From NCBI GenBank assembly GCA_021464245.1, contig JADCRB010000119.1, positions 124,001 to 188,000 of the forward strand: 64,000 nt of DNA, written 5' to 3'. The DNA is from Carallia brachiata (Eukaryota; Streptophyta; Magnoliopsida; Malpighiales; Rhizophoraceae). Below are positions 39,066-51,394 of the stretch, one piece after another (position 1 is the stretch's first letter; each line of letters starts with the position of its first letter). The notes under the pieces were generated by a model. It was not told where the DNA came from, made no database searches, and saw only the letters and a program-made list of their open reading frames with translations. The position numbers and the translations under genes were made by a program.

Positions 39066-42000
39066 ATGGACGCGATGAGAAAGCAGCTGGATGTGCTGAT
39101 GGGAGCCAATCGAAACGGCGACGTCAGGGAGGTCAATCGCAAGTACTACGATCGCGATGTCTGTCGCTTGTTCTTGGTCGGCCTTTGCCCTCACGACCTC
39201 TTCCAGCTCACTGTTCGTTTCTTTCTCTATCTATTCCTTCTTCCGTTTCTTTTTTTGTCTTTTGTTTCTTTAATTTGAAAACCCTAATATTTTGGGACCA
39301 ATCATGTATAACAACTTATTCCGAATTACATCATCAGTTCGCCCTTGTATATGTATTCAGCAACACAGAGAGAGAGAGAGAGAGACCGAACATTCTTTTC
39401 TTTTCTTTTCTTTGGGTTTTTATCAATCTCTCTACTTAAATCGTTAAATCATTACTATTGTTTTTTTTTACAGTTCAAGTTCTTGTTTATATGATGGTGT
39501 CTTTCATTCTTTTAATTGTTCTATTTTATTTGTTTCAGAAAATGGATATGGGGCCATGCCCAAAGGTCCACTCCTTGCAACTGCGTAAAGAGTATCCTTC
39601 TTCCAACTCTTCCATTGCTAGTTTTATGTTCCTATTTTTCCCTACTTTGTTAAAACATGCAATAATGATTTATTCGCCTTCTTTAAAAATCTCAGACATG
39701 TAAAAATGGTTCATTCCTTTAAATTTAATTTCATTGAAACTTCTGCCACTTTGCACTCTTTTTCCTATGCCTTCTTTTCTTTTTTTTTAAAAAAAAAACA
39801 TTCTTTTTAACTCAACCTAGGTATGGAGAGGCGAGGGCCAAAGGTGTAGATAACTATGATAGAGAGTTGGAGGATGTCATTGATAGGCTGATTGTTGAGT
39901 GTGACAAGAAGATTGGTAGAGCTCTTAAGCGCCTTGAGAATGAGGAGGATGCAAAGGCTGCTATTGCAATTTCAGTCTCTGAGGTTACACAGGTTCATTG
40001 GCTCTCTTTTTTGGTCTCTCTGCTTTTTCTGCTTTTCTCCTTTGATAATCCTTCTTTATTGGACATAATCCTCTTTCTTGTAATGTTAGACACCCGAGAT
40101 AATTGAACTTTCAAAGCAAATCAAGGAGAAGTTGAAAGAAGCTGATAAATATGGTATGAAATATAATTACTGTTTTGTTTATTGCATTCTATGCATCAAT
40201 TAATAGATTCCTGGATGTAGGATTTAAATATCCTCTGATCCTGAAGTTTGCTGCCGTTATGTGCCACTGAATTGACATTGGCATCTGTATTGAATGATGG
40301 TTATAATGTTTGTGTCACTGCTTAATCTCTTTGTTGAATCCACCTAAGCTTGTCTAAATATCCATATATGTGTTTATTGGTAGCCTCTTGGGCTGTTCTT
40401 TTCATTCCATGCGCACATCAATCCAGCTTATGTTAGATAGCTACTATTTTATTAGCTTTTCAGAGTCCATGGGGATTTTCAAGTGCTTATCTTGGCTTTT
40501 TAACAGGAGACTATGTATGCGTGTTTCCATATATATGCAGATCTTGAAGGCAAGACTGATTTCAAGATTCAAGCATTGGAAGAGGTTGAAAAACTCAGAA
40601 GTGAAAGAGCAGAAAAGCAGGTATAGAATAGCTTGCAAATGATTGAAATTACCTGTTGGGTGCTGTTTGTGGAAGCCTGAGATTAATAAGCTGTGTGATA
40701 TCGGGTTAACTCTTTCTCTGATGAATGTATTTTTTATGATAGTCTGCCCTTCTTTTGGAAGCCTTCAACAAAGATAGAGCTTCTTTACCTCAACCGCTGC
40801 CAAACCCGCCATCTTTAGCACCCTTGCCTGTAGCTGCTCCAGATGCCCGCACCCAAGAAATGATAAATGAAAAGTTGAAGAAAGCAGAGGATCTGGGTAA
40901 GTCAGTGTATGACGAAAAGTTTTCATACTGAGGTCAATTCATCTATGCATAGTATGACTGAATGGATTGAGAGCTTTGGTGATCATCTCTCTGTGTTGTT
41001 GTTTATTTATTGATTTTAATTTTTCCTCATGTACACCCGTTTTCCTATCTCTTTAGCTTTAGATCTATTGTCCTGTGATCACCACTGTCAGTAAAATCTT
41101 AATCGAGCTTTTGTAGACCCTTTTTTTTTGGGATAAGTTGGGTGTTTTTGATGAGTTTTGGAAGTACAGTTGTCGGTTTTACTTTGGTACAACTCTGGAT
41201 ATCATGTGCTCGTATTTGCACAATGGTATTATAACTCTTGTTATATTACTTGAGAACTATTCTCTAGTTTACTGGCATTAAGTTGAACAATGCTGTGTGC
41301 ATTACCAGTTTCACACACAACACACACACACACACAACCCATTTCTTTTTCAAGAAGTGCACTTTGCTCAGCATTTTCACATTTTTTTAGGGGAGCAAGG
41401 AATGGTAGATGAAGCTCAAAAGGCATTGGAAGAGGCTGAGGCACTTAAGAAGGTTTTGAATTTTTTTATTGCGGTGTATAGTAGTTTTCCTTTTTTTTTT
41501 TTTGCACTGCATGCGTTTTATATCTTCTGTTTCTTTTCCTCAACCCACTATTAATATAGGTATTTAAATTCACCTTTTTCCCTATCTACAGCTCCCTGCC
41601 AGACAAGAGCCTCCTCTGGATTCCTCCAAGTATACTGCTGCTGATGTGCGCATTGTATGTACATTTCCCAACTAACTGGTTCCATATTTATGCTTTTTAG
41701 TTGGCTTTTTGCTTAGTTTTTATTTAATGCCACTCTTATCAATTTTATGCATTTCAGACTGATCAAAAGTTGCGTGTATGTGACATCTGTGGAGCGTTTT
41801 TAAGCGTATATGACAGGTACAGTGTTCATCGTCTTTCTTGAGTAGTCAAGCATGTTTTTAAGGTTTGCTAAGGGAGACAATTAGTATTTCGGGTTTCAAG
41901 TGGTTCCGCATTTGACCCAACTTATACCTTGTTACCAGCAGGCTTTTGGGCCCAGTTTTACGCGGATAACTTTTGCAGCTAAAGAATGTGCGTTTTATTT

Positions 42001-44050
42001 TGTTTTATATTTTTATAGATTGTAATATGATTAGAAAATTCTGGGGATGCCTTCTGTTCCTGAAAATTTTCAGCCGTATTTTAGAAAATTGAAGTAGGCA
42101 TTTGCTGCTTTCAGTGACCGACGTTTGGCGGATCATTTCGGAGGAAAGCTCCATTTGGGCTATATGCAAATTCGTGAGAAACTGGCAGAGCTGCAGGTAT
42201 GAAAATGGGTGGAACTCTACTTGATCCATTACTCTTTCCAGCTAGTTGCATGGTACTGAAAGAACTACTGTGCTGTGGACATACCCTATTCACCTTAACT
42301 CTTTGGGTGGTTCACTAATATTAAGAAAAAAAAATAACATACAAGCAAGCTCATAATTTTTTTTTTCATGAGTTGGATTAGGACTAAACTCTTTTTGTGA
42401 CAAGTGACAGATATAGTCTTTTAGCTATTATGTTATTGGGATGTCTTTAAGTTGGTATTCTGAATATGTTGGTTCAGGTGCTGGTATAATGTTTCACATT
42501 CATCTATAGAGATTCTCAGTTAGTATTCAATCTGTGAGTTTTTCTAACCTCGGAGAAGAAGAATTCCTTATTCCCTTTATTTTCATGTCTGTAAATAATA
42601 CAGATAACTCTGTACGAGGTGTGAATAAGAAATATGCATCACTTTTGATATGTTCCAGTGCTTGTTACTGAAGAACAGCCTAATATATATGTGAGTGAAA
42701 TTAAAAAGAGTTTTGCAGAAAAAGGTTATCTTACTTACTCTGTGAGAATAGCCATCCAAATCTTTTGTGAGATTAACTCTATTTAGATATGATGATGGGA
42801 TACTCTTGGCATAATGTGGCTGTTTGAATTTTGTATGTTCTTTGAAATGCATGAGACAAAGAATCTTGCACTGTTGATTGGCCAAGTTGGAAAATATTGA
42901 TGACAAATGGTAGGTAAACTAATTGGGAAAAAAAAAAATGAATAACAATAATGTTAAACCTGTGCATCTTGCAATTTCATCACTTGTTTCAAGTGATTAT
43001 ACAAGAGCACCTCGCACATGGATTGTGTGGGTGAGAAAGGTAGGGTGCTGACTTCTATCGCTGCTCATGTTTGTGTTTTGTTGTAATGGTGTGAAATAGT
43101 TGGAGAATGATGGTGTGAAGATCTGCCTAATGGTTGATTTATACCTTACCACAAGTTCATTCTACTATTCTTTTAGGAGATTTTATCTTTGCCTCAAATG
43201 GAGTGCATGTCATTTAAGCATGTCTTTAGTAGCGTTTTTTTTCGTAATTTATTTGTCAGGAAGAGAGAAACAAGCTCCGCAGAGGCGATCGCCAGGATGA
43301 TCAAAGGTAATATCATTTATTTCTCTGAAGTACCAAATGAGTATATAAGATCAGTCATTTACAAGTTTGTTACTCTTCCACATACTGTGCCCATATTCTT
43401 TAAGTTTACCTTGCAGATCGAAAGAAAAAAGTAAAGATCGTGAAAGAGAATCAAGCAAGGACCGGGAAAGGGGTGATAGCCGTGACCGAACAAGGGATTA
43501 TGATCATAGGAGCAGAGATCGTGATAGGTACTATGATCGGGATCGTGGGTATGATCGGGAACGTGGTAGAGATTCAGATCGCACCCGCAGTTATGACTCT
43601 AGAAGTAGCCGTAGGTCACGCTCCCGGTCCAGGGAGCGGGCTAGGGATTATGATCGTCACAGGTAGAGATCCATCTGCATATCTAGCTTTTTGATAAGTG
43701 CTTTGACCTTTTATGGCTTCAATGTTACTCTACACATAGTTCTTCTTCTTTCACTGTGGTTCAATGCTCCAAATTAGCTGCTATGTTTGACCAAATAACA
43801 CTGTTGCATGGTACCATAGTTTGATGAATTGTCGGAAAAATCTATCGTAAGCCCAAGCTTATAGCAGAAAAATTAGTGGATAGGTAGCATGATTATGGAT
43901 CCGGACCTGCTTAAAGATTTAACATCCCTTCAATTGTCCAAGAAGGATCCAACATCTGTAATTGCTACTCAATATTATGACAATAATAATAACCCCTTTG
44001 TTTGACCATCATGTCAATCTCTGTTTTGCAGGCGCTATGATCGGTATTAG
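39066..44050 (+). CDS. LUC7-like U1 snRNP-associated splicing factor
   Basis: LUC7 proteins belong to the U1 snRNP and help select 5' splice sites. Exons: 39066-39212, 39539-39591, 39821-39992, 40090-40153, 40541-40620, 40743-40896, 41391-41452, 41592-41654, 41758-41816, 42115-42196, 43260-43306, 43417-43662, 44032-44050; 415 aa. Zinc finger 1 is C33-x7-C41-x14-C56-x3-H60. Zinc finger 2 is C273-x2-C276-x15-H292-x5-H298. Between them is a long helical coiled region (about 75-235). The last 90 residues are an RS/RD-rich tail, ending RRYDRY, as in LUC7-type factors that bind other SR proteins. Intron 2 looks like a U12-type intron (see separate entry). The 5' leader has an AG repeat. Confidence 0.94.
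39592..39820 (+). other. U12-type (minor spliceosome) intron in LUC7 gene
   Basis: The only junction that keeps the LUC7 frame uses donor GTATCCTT, which is the U12-type consensus. Near the 3' end TTTTTAACTC (about 39804-39813) matches the U12 branch site (TTCCTTAACY-like) about 10 bases before the AG at 39819-39820. Confidence 0.8.
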
Positions 44051-44698
44051 TATGGTTTCTGTGAGCAGTTGGGTGTGAGAATTTGTAGTTCTTCCTATGT
44101 CTGTCAACTTATGGATGGAAAGTATGATTTTGTGTTCGCTGACTCTTCTTATCATACTTTTAGTCTCGACTCTGTCAGTAACTGTGGTTATTGTAGGCAT
44201 GCCTTCAGCTTCACTGATTTTATGTACTTTGCTATCTAAGAAGTATGATCTTCTTTGTCTGTTCACTTTTAGTTTGCTTTGTTCCGGTAATGGGTTCCCA
44301 GATTCATCAAAACAGATTGTTTTTTGACAAACCCCTAATAAACTTATGCTGATAAGACTTCCCAAATTATATCAGAAGATGATATTATATTAAGAACATC
44401 TTACTTTTGAGATTTAACATCCTAAAAGAGTTGTGGTAAGTATATCATGTTATAGAACCGCTGAATCGGGTGTACGATTCTCAGGGGTCGTTTGGCCTTT
44501 CAAAACAAATTCTTGTTAGTCTGTTACTTACCGCAAATTAGTGTCATCTCTATTGTATGACAATTCTCCTCATTCATTCTTAGACAAGTATATATGAATT
44601 ACATCCTTCCAAAAAAGCTCCATGCTGTTGACCCCATACTCAAAGGAACCATCCCTTCTCACCCCAACCTCCCAAAACCCCACATTCAATAAACTCTG
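44051..44698. other. Spacer between LUC7 and thaumatin-like genes
   Basis: No gene seen. It should hold the LUC7 3' UTR and the thaumatin-like promoter; a TATATATG-like stretch lies at about 44590. Confidence 0.45.
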
Positions 44699-45518
44699 AT
44701 GGGACGTCTCCAGCTTCGTTACCTTCTGGTTTTTGTCTTTTTCTCAGGTAACTAAATAATTACCTTCCTAATCGTTTACTAAGCATTTAATAATGATCGT
44801 TTCTAAGAGATGGACACCAACATTGTGTTGATGCTACTCAGTTTGTGTTGATGCTGCAATTATTACTCTACAAAACAAATGCACGACTGTCGTATGGCCT
44901 GGAATTCAAGGAGGAGCAGGAAAACCTGCTCTACTAGATGGTGGCATTAAACTGAGGCCCGGCGAAACAATAAAGGTCGATGCACCGCAAGGCTGGTCAG
45001 GCCGTTTCTGGGGTCGTAGTGGATGCTCGTTCGATGGATCCGGCCAAGGCAAATGCATCACCGGTGATTGTGGTGGCTTGCTGAGGTGTGGTGGGGCAGG
45101 GGGCGTACCACCGGCCACTCTTGCCGAGTTTACCCTGAACAGTCCAATTGACTTTTATGATGTTAGCCTTGTTGACGGGTTCAATATTCCAGTCTCTATA
45201 GTGCCTGGTGGTGCAGGTGAATCCGGTTCTCGGGGATGCAAGGCAGTTTGGTGTTCCCAAGACCTGAACGGGATTTGCCCAGGCATCCTGCAGGTGAGAC
45301 GGAATGGAAGAGTTGTGGCATGCAAAAGCGCTTGCCTCGCATTCCAAGAGCCTGAATATTGCTGCTCTGGCGCTTATGGTAACCCCAACACATGCAAGCC
45401 CACCAACTATTCAAAGATATTCAAGGCCTATTGCCCCTCAGCTTACAGTTATGCCTTTGATGATGCATCAAGTATAAATACTTGCAATGGATCAAATTAC
45501 CTAGTTAGGTACTGTTGA
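44699..45518 (+). CDS. Thaumatin-like protein (PR-5 family), secreted
   Basis: Thaumatin-like proteins are secreted, cysteine-knit proteins; several bind or degrade beta-glucans and respond to fungi (family knowledge). Exons 44699-44747 and 44842-45518; 241 aa. The intron splits the signal peptide, giving a leader MGRLQLRYLLVFVFFS then VCVDA. The mature part has ITLQNKCTTVVWPG, GWSGRFWGRSGC, the family signature region GDCGGLLRCGGAGGVPPATL, EFTLN, DFYDVSLVDGFNIP and the C-terminal YLVRYC. I count all 16 conserved cysteines, as expected for a full-length TLP. The acidic cleft residues around AEFTL, DFYD and LVDG are present. There is no C-terminal extension or kinase fusion. Confidence 0.94.
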
Positions 45519-46615
45519 ACTTTGAAGTCACCCTCTTGACTCGAGAGGAAAACCAAGAAAAGAGGAGGACGAAATAGTAGTCTCTGCCTAATATCCATAC
45601 AAGATACGCCATTTGTCAACAAATAATTAAAATAACAGAAAAAAATAATTTTTCAAATCCTAGTTGGATTTGGATCCATATCAGAAATGAAAGAAGAAAA
45701 ACTATGTTGCACCCTGGTCCTCTCAAGAACTTGATGCAATTTAAAATTTTCTTTTTTTTTTGCCGAGGAAAATTCAACAACTTTGAATTCACCACTTCAT
45801 AGAAGTACTACAAACGAATGCAAGTGGAAATTTTCAATTTGGAATCATTAACATGGTTTCAATCTCTAAACATATCTACTCTGCAAATGCTATCTTTTTA
45901 TAGGCCTTCCTTGTTAACTTAACAAGAGTACTCGGAGAAGAGGGTTTTTATTTGCCGGCGCTAATCTATTTTTACACGAGATATTTTGTACAGAATATTT
46001 TTGCATTGCAAGATAGCATTTATAACGGTAATACATTTTAACTGAAAACTAGGCAGTTGAATATATTCATAATATAATGTTAATTTTTCCCTTTTCTTGT
46101 TTTTGAAAACAAAAAATTATTATTTAACTAAAATTTGGGGATCTTTGATCAATTATGGACATTTAGGCAAATGATATGATTAAATACTATGAAAAATATC
46201 CTTCATATAACAAACAAGATCAAGCATACAGTCATTCACATCACTGCCTGTTATGATGGAACAGAAAACAAACAACGTACACATGTATCAAACAATCAGC
46301 CAAAAACCTGGACCAGTGCATGTTTCACTTCCATCTCCACAACAAATTAGACCAATTTTCATAACCTATTTCCTTTCCACCTGTTGGCCAAATTTGTTAT
46401 GCTCCTCAATGTGGGCAGAGACAGAAGTGTCAGGTCTAAAAGTCTGTACAGCGCAAATCCAAAGCACACGTACTCAAAGCATAGCATCTGCCAAACCAAA
46501 CTCCCCAACAAACAACAACAACAACAAACAACAACAACGTCGTCGTATGTTGGCGAATAAGAAAACAAAAGCTCAAAAGTTTGACTGACTCCAACCTATA
46601 ATTACTTACTTGAAC
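45519..46615. other. AT-rich spacer
   Basis: Convergent 3' flanks of the thaumatin-like and DUF538 genes. A CAA-rich stretch lies at about 46510-46537. No gene seen. Confidence 0.5.
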
Positions 46616-48011
46616 CTACAACCTATGAAACAGCAATTCCAGCATCTTCTCGACCAACTTCAACAGCATCTTATCAGGCTGATTCTGGGGATCAGAAAAC
46701 GATGATTATTAGCAATGTCTTACTGAACATGGGGAAACAAAGTCAATGGCACTACAAAGACAAAGTGATATAAAGCAACCGTTCAGACTGCATTATCGGA
46801 ACACAAGAGCTCGGAAGATTAACTAAGAAAACTATAATAAAGACGAATGAATCGCAGCATGCACAGTGAGTGTTAAGGAAACAAACACAAAATTTGAAAG
46901 GAAAAATTAAATGTGAAATACATAATCATTATAATATAACGAATTGTCTCGGATGAACTCGACTGCACGCGATGCTAACAAGTTAGGGTCCTTGGAATGG
47001 TTTTCTAGACTCCACAATGCCAAACATAAAACAAATGCATTATATATTCCGTACCAAAAATAACAGGGCCACAGGGGAAGAAGCATTCAACAAAATTCTC
47101 GTGAATTTAGAAATCCATCAATGCAAAGCTAACAAAAATTCCGACGGTGATAAAAGGAAGAAACCCAAAATTCATATAGATAGATGAATGAGAGAATATC
47201 ACTCAACGTATACAATTGTTATAGATCTAGAGAACAGATTGGATTTTAACCCAAACTAAAATCAGGTAAATAATCCCAACATTATTCCGCCGCCCCCGAC
47301 GCAACAAAAAAAGAAAAAGAAAAGAAAAGGAATAATCTTGATCATTTATCAGCGCATAAAACTTTGTTTTTTTTTTTTTTTTGAAACAATTGAAATGTTT
47401 GAAAAAAGGGGATGCATCAAAGACAGAATAGAAGAAAAGAAGCTTACCTTAGACTTAGAGGCATCATCGGAACCTCCCGGGGGGGAAGAATCGGCGGCGG
47501 CGGTGCAATCGAGGGGGTTGTCAAACAAAGACAAGGAGAACTGCTTATCGGCAACACCAACATCAAAGTAAACCAAACCGGAGGTGGGGATATCGACGCG
47601 TATGCTCTTAACAGGAAGCCAAATGAAAAGCTCCTGCTGGGACATACCAGATAAATTCTGCATCTTGCCGAGGGACAAGTACCCAGAAACGTTGAATTCG
47701 TAATGGAGAAGGTTCTGGAACTTGGCATCGCAAGGCTCCGTGAGGTTTATAAGGAAGCGACCGGTGGAGGGGTCGAGGGAAAAGTCCGTGATGCCCTTTG
47801 GGAGAAGGCCCTTGGGGAGGCCGTTGAGACGGAGGTGGTCGTAGATGGACAGCTGCTGCTGCTGCTGCTGGTGGTGGTGGTGGGATTGGGCGGCGGCGGA
47901 GGCAGAGAATAGGAGGAGGAGGAGGAAGGAGGCTTGAAAGAGAAGGCAAGGGAGGGAAAGCATAAGCTTGGGAAATTGAGGGAAATTGGGGGATTCTGGG
48001 AGGGGACCCAT
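46616..48011 (-). CDS. DUF538 family protein, secreted
   Basis: Exon 1 is 48011-47448 and exon 2 is 46678-46616; 208 aa. The DUF538 domain is clear: YDHLRLNGLPKGLLPKGITD, FLINLTEPCDAKF, YEFNVSGYLSLGKM, LFIWLPVKSIRVD and YFDVGVADKQFS. A hydrophobic signal peptide (LLFQASFLLLLLFSASAAA) precedes a His/Gln repeat. The function of DUF538 proteins is not firmly known; some are stress-induced. The start at 48011 was chosen because the upstream open frame (to 48224) is only poly-Ser and Lys simple sequence from (GAA)n/(GAC)n; a Met at about 47963 is an alternative. Exon 2 (20 residues, PDKMLLKLVEKMLELL) rests only on splice sites and frame, so it is less sure. Confidence 0.85.
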
Positions 48012-48502
48012 TTGAGCCGATCCGACCCGGCCTTTGTTTGTTTGTTTGTTTCTTTCTTTCTTTCTTTCTTTCTGTGCTTTGGGTTTTTCCGATCGTTTGA
48101 AGGGTCGGTTTGATGACGAAGAAGAAGAAGAAGAAGAAGAAGACGAGGACCACGACGACGACGACGATGAGGAACCTGCAGAAACCAATGAGAGCCGGAG
48201 AATACAGTAGATGAGAGAGCCCAAAAGCCCGGCTTATAGTTCTTATATTTATTTCGCCATCAACATGGGCCTAAAAAAGTGGGCCTCGAAGTGTCTGATT
48301 CCTTGACATTACATTATTTTAATGATGGACGGACAGACGGACGGACGGACGGACGGGTCCATTCCACATACAGTTTCAGTTTGTTTGTTAATATGATCAA
48401 ACGGACATAAGCCATAACTTTTCCAGTACGCATACCACATCCGTGGGCATTTTATTTTATATATAAAAAATTCATCACCCACAGTTTGAACATTTGTTTA
48501 AT
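48012..48502. other. DUF538 promoter/leader region
   Basis: TTTC repeats at about 48050-48073, GAA/GAC repeats at about 48116-48170 and a GGAC repeat at about 48327-48355. No gene seen. Confidence 0.45.
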
Positions 48503-48630
48503 TGGTTGAGGGGATTGTTTCTCAATCAGTGGGTGAGGGGTTTAAATCCCACCAAACCTCATTTTCCCTTCCCAAATACTCAGGGCTCTTTAAAAAAAAT
48601 AATAATAAAAATAAAAATAAAAAATAAAAA
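48503..48630 (+). mobile_element. tRNA-derived SINE, second copy of the 5.3 kb family
   Basis: It begins TGGTTGAGGGGATTG (box A-like), repeats CTCAATCAGT and GGTGAGGGG as in the first copy, and has box B-like GGTTTAAATCC at about 48539-48549. It ends in (AAAAT)n. No clean target duplication was found. Confidence 0.65.
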
Positions 48631-48704
48631 TCATCGCCCAGCAAGCTGCCAGTGGCGATTCCCGATTCCCACCCAACGAAAATTTTAGCATCTAGATGGG
48701 CGGA

Positions 48705-49180
48705 GTAGGGGAAAGGAATTTGAAGATTGGAAAGCAGTCTTTGCCACAACCTGCTGGTGGGCCTGGAAGTGGCGAAATGGAAAAGCCATTGCAGGACAAA
48801 ACACTCCCAACTTATGCTAAAGATCTCATCATTCGACAGGCAGTGGGGGGAGTTTCAAAGAGTATATTCCAATTTGGTTTTGGATTGGATGCCCAAGGAA
48901 ATTTCCAACACTCATCCACACGCCAATCTTAGTCATAGCATCAAGGATTTACTGACCAGAATTTGGACTGTTCGGATTGCACATACCTTCCGTGAAGCGA
49001 ACTGGGTAGCAGAATTGTTGGCCAATTTGGCTTTTGAGTTTGAATGGGGAGTTCATATATTGCAGCAAGCGCATGAGAGAGTGATTCATTTACTAAGACA
49101 AGATATTTTGGGTGTACATTAGCCTACAGGGTCAACGATGCAATCCCTTTTATTTATCTATTTTAGATAAAAATAATAAA
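48705..49180 (+). mobile_element. LINE 3' fragment (RNase H end)
   Basis: One frame reads CWWAWKWRNGK, like the linker of the 6.5-8.4 kb LINE. A shifted frame reads IWTVRIAHTFREANWVAELL, the C-terminal RNase H region of plant LINEs. It has frameshifts and an A-rich end at about 49170-49188, so it is dead. Confidence 0.7.
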
Positions 49181-51394
49181 AAAAAGGAATATTTCTCAAT
49201 TGTCAGCCAAAGAAAAAAAAATGTCAAGGACTGTACGGAATGGATCATGCCCATTTGTGTGGAAAGCAGAGACGAAGCACCACTCGATTACTTTTTGGTC
49301 ATCGGCACCACTAGACTCTGCCTAGAATCTTTTTTTTTTTTTTTTTTTTTTAAATTTTTGAGAATAACTCTGCCTACAATCTTTTTGAGGTTCTTAACTT
49401 GTGGGCATTAGAACATCAGATTATCTACGCCAGCCCTCACCACTCACCACCATGGCAAGAATGTATTTGCATTCCCATTCCCTCTCCTATGTATCAAACA
49501 AAAAGGGAAAAAGAGCTTACTTTCATACTTTCTTTGACATAACTAACACGTGTACATGCTATTTGTGCATTGTGTACATGCTATTTGTTGACGCGATTCG
49601 AGAAGAATCGGCTTCATTTCATAGCACCTGTGTCTAAAATGTGCACTTCTAGACGGCGATATTGGTATATCTTTTGCCCGAATACAATTACAGAAGGCTA
49701 CGAAACCATCGGATAACTCTCCGACACAGCAACATGCTTTCAAGGTGACCAAAGTGTTATTAGGGGTCCCTAACAATCCCGTATGGTCTACTGCATTCTA
49801 ACCAGGTATAACCAAAGAGTTCAGTTTGAGATTCATGCATTGGTAGTCATACTTAGTACTTATATTGTGACGAATTTATTTATTTCTGCAACAAGACTTA
49901 TAGTTTTTACAACAAAAAATAACATGTTAATTTCTTATATCATATTTTATCAAGTTTATTGCAGAAATGAATAAGACTGTCACAATATGAATACCAAGTA
50001 TGGATACCAACGTATGGATCCCAAACTTTTTCCATTATCAAAATACTTTGCCTTTGTATCACATCACACAACAGAAATCATTGTATGTTGCTAATTTTTG
50101 TCATTTTCAGTAAAATTTCCATTTTTTTTTAGAAAAAAAAAACCGAAACATGTAATTTTATTTGGAAGGTTACCAGCAAAAATTAAAGATAAACTTATTT
50201 TTCTAGTGTACCCGAAAAAAAAAAAAAAAAAAAAAGAAGCTATACAAATTCTCCATATAGAATCTCGGATAAAACAACATACAACAGACGTGCATTGCTC
50301 TCACTGTAACATGTAAAAGCTTATTGAACTTCTTTCCCCTGGAAACAAATCATCAAACAACACAAGGCCACGCCGAGGCACCAGCATGCTCAACTCACTA
50401 GCAAGCTAACGGTTGGAAAAGATCAACGCCCTCATCAACTACAGGTGACCAAAAGCCCAGAAGAATTTCATCTTTTTTTTTTTTTTAAATGGACAGATTC
50501 AATCAAATGGAAAAAATGGTAATAAACAATACATACCCCACTATTATGTGCTGCTCCCTCAAAATGCACTTCAAGAGAATTCTATTTCCAACATAACAAG
50601 GACGACAACAAGCGCTAATTCTACTTCTAACATGTGAAGAAAAAGAAATCTACTACCTGTATTCTTGACTCTCTACTGATAACCCAAAAGTCGATATCAT
50701 CTCTTCCTTCATGCGCAGTCCTCCTTGCCAATAAATATCCCATCCACATCGAGCATCCAGCAAGCATCATTATCTAGACAAAAAACTTGGAGCATTTAAG
50801 TTATAGCAGTAATACATAGGATTACAGTAACTCAAGCCAATCATACATATAGGTGCAGAAGTTACTGTAATCATACATATGGGTGAAGAAGCAATTACAG
50901 GTGAGTTGAGCACAGAGCACACAGCAGATTAACCCAGAGCAGCTTTGGTTTTCTTATAGCCAATACAAAAACAATGGACTGAACAGGCTAACATAAAACA
51001 ATTTGACAAGGCATGTCAGGGTGAAATTTTTGGGGTAGTAGTCAAATTAAACATGAAAAGTACTCAGATTTGATTGAAGGATCAACAGAAATCAACAATT
51101 TTCAACTTTCAATCAGCCAAAAAGCTTTGCAAAGATATGTTTTCCCAATAAATTACCAATAATAAGTAAAACAACTGTCAATGCTTGAGCTACTATGATA
51201 ACTGCAGAATGCTAAAATTTCAAATCAAATAGTTTAGCCACTGGGATTAAACACAGCTTCCAATAACTAGCAGATAGATTCTTTTTGCTTTGAGAGTTCC
51301 AAGAAACAAAGAAAGGCGAAAAGCAATAATTTAAAACTGCTTCCCTAACAAAAAATTACCTCGTCAAAATCTATGCTTAGGTTGGTACTTCTGC
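49181..51394. other. Spacer left of KRI1
   Basis: T-run at about 49330-49350 and A-run at about 50217-50235. The right part is probably the 3' UTR of KRI1, possibly with an intron. No further gene recognised. Confidence 0.4.

Noticed and set aside
48012..48224. N-terminal extension of the DUF538 frame rich in Ser and Lys
   Set aside because: It is translation of GAA/GAC and TTTC simple repeats and lies before a good signal peptide start.
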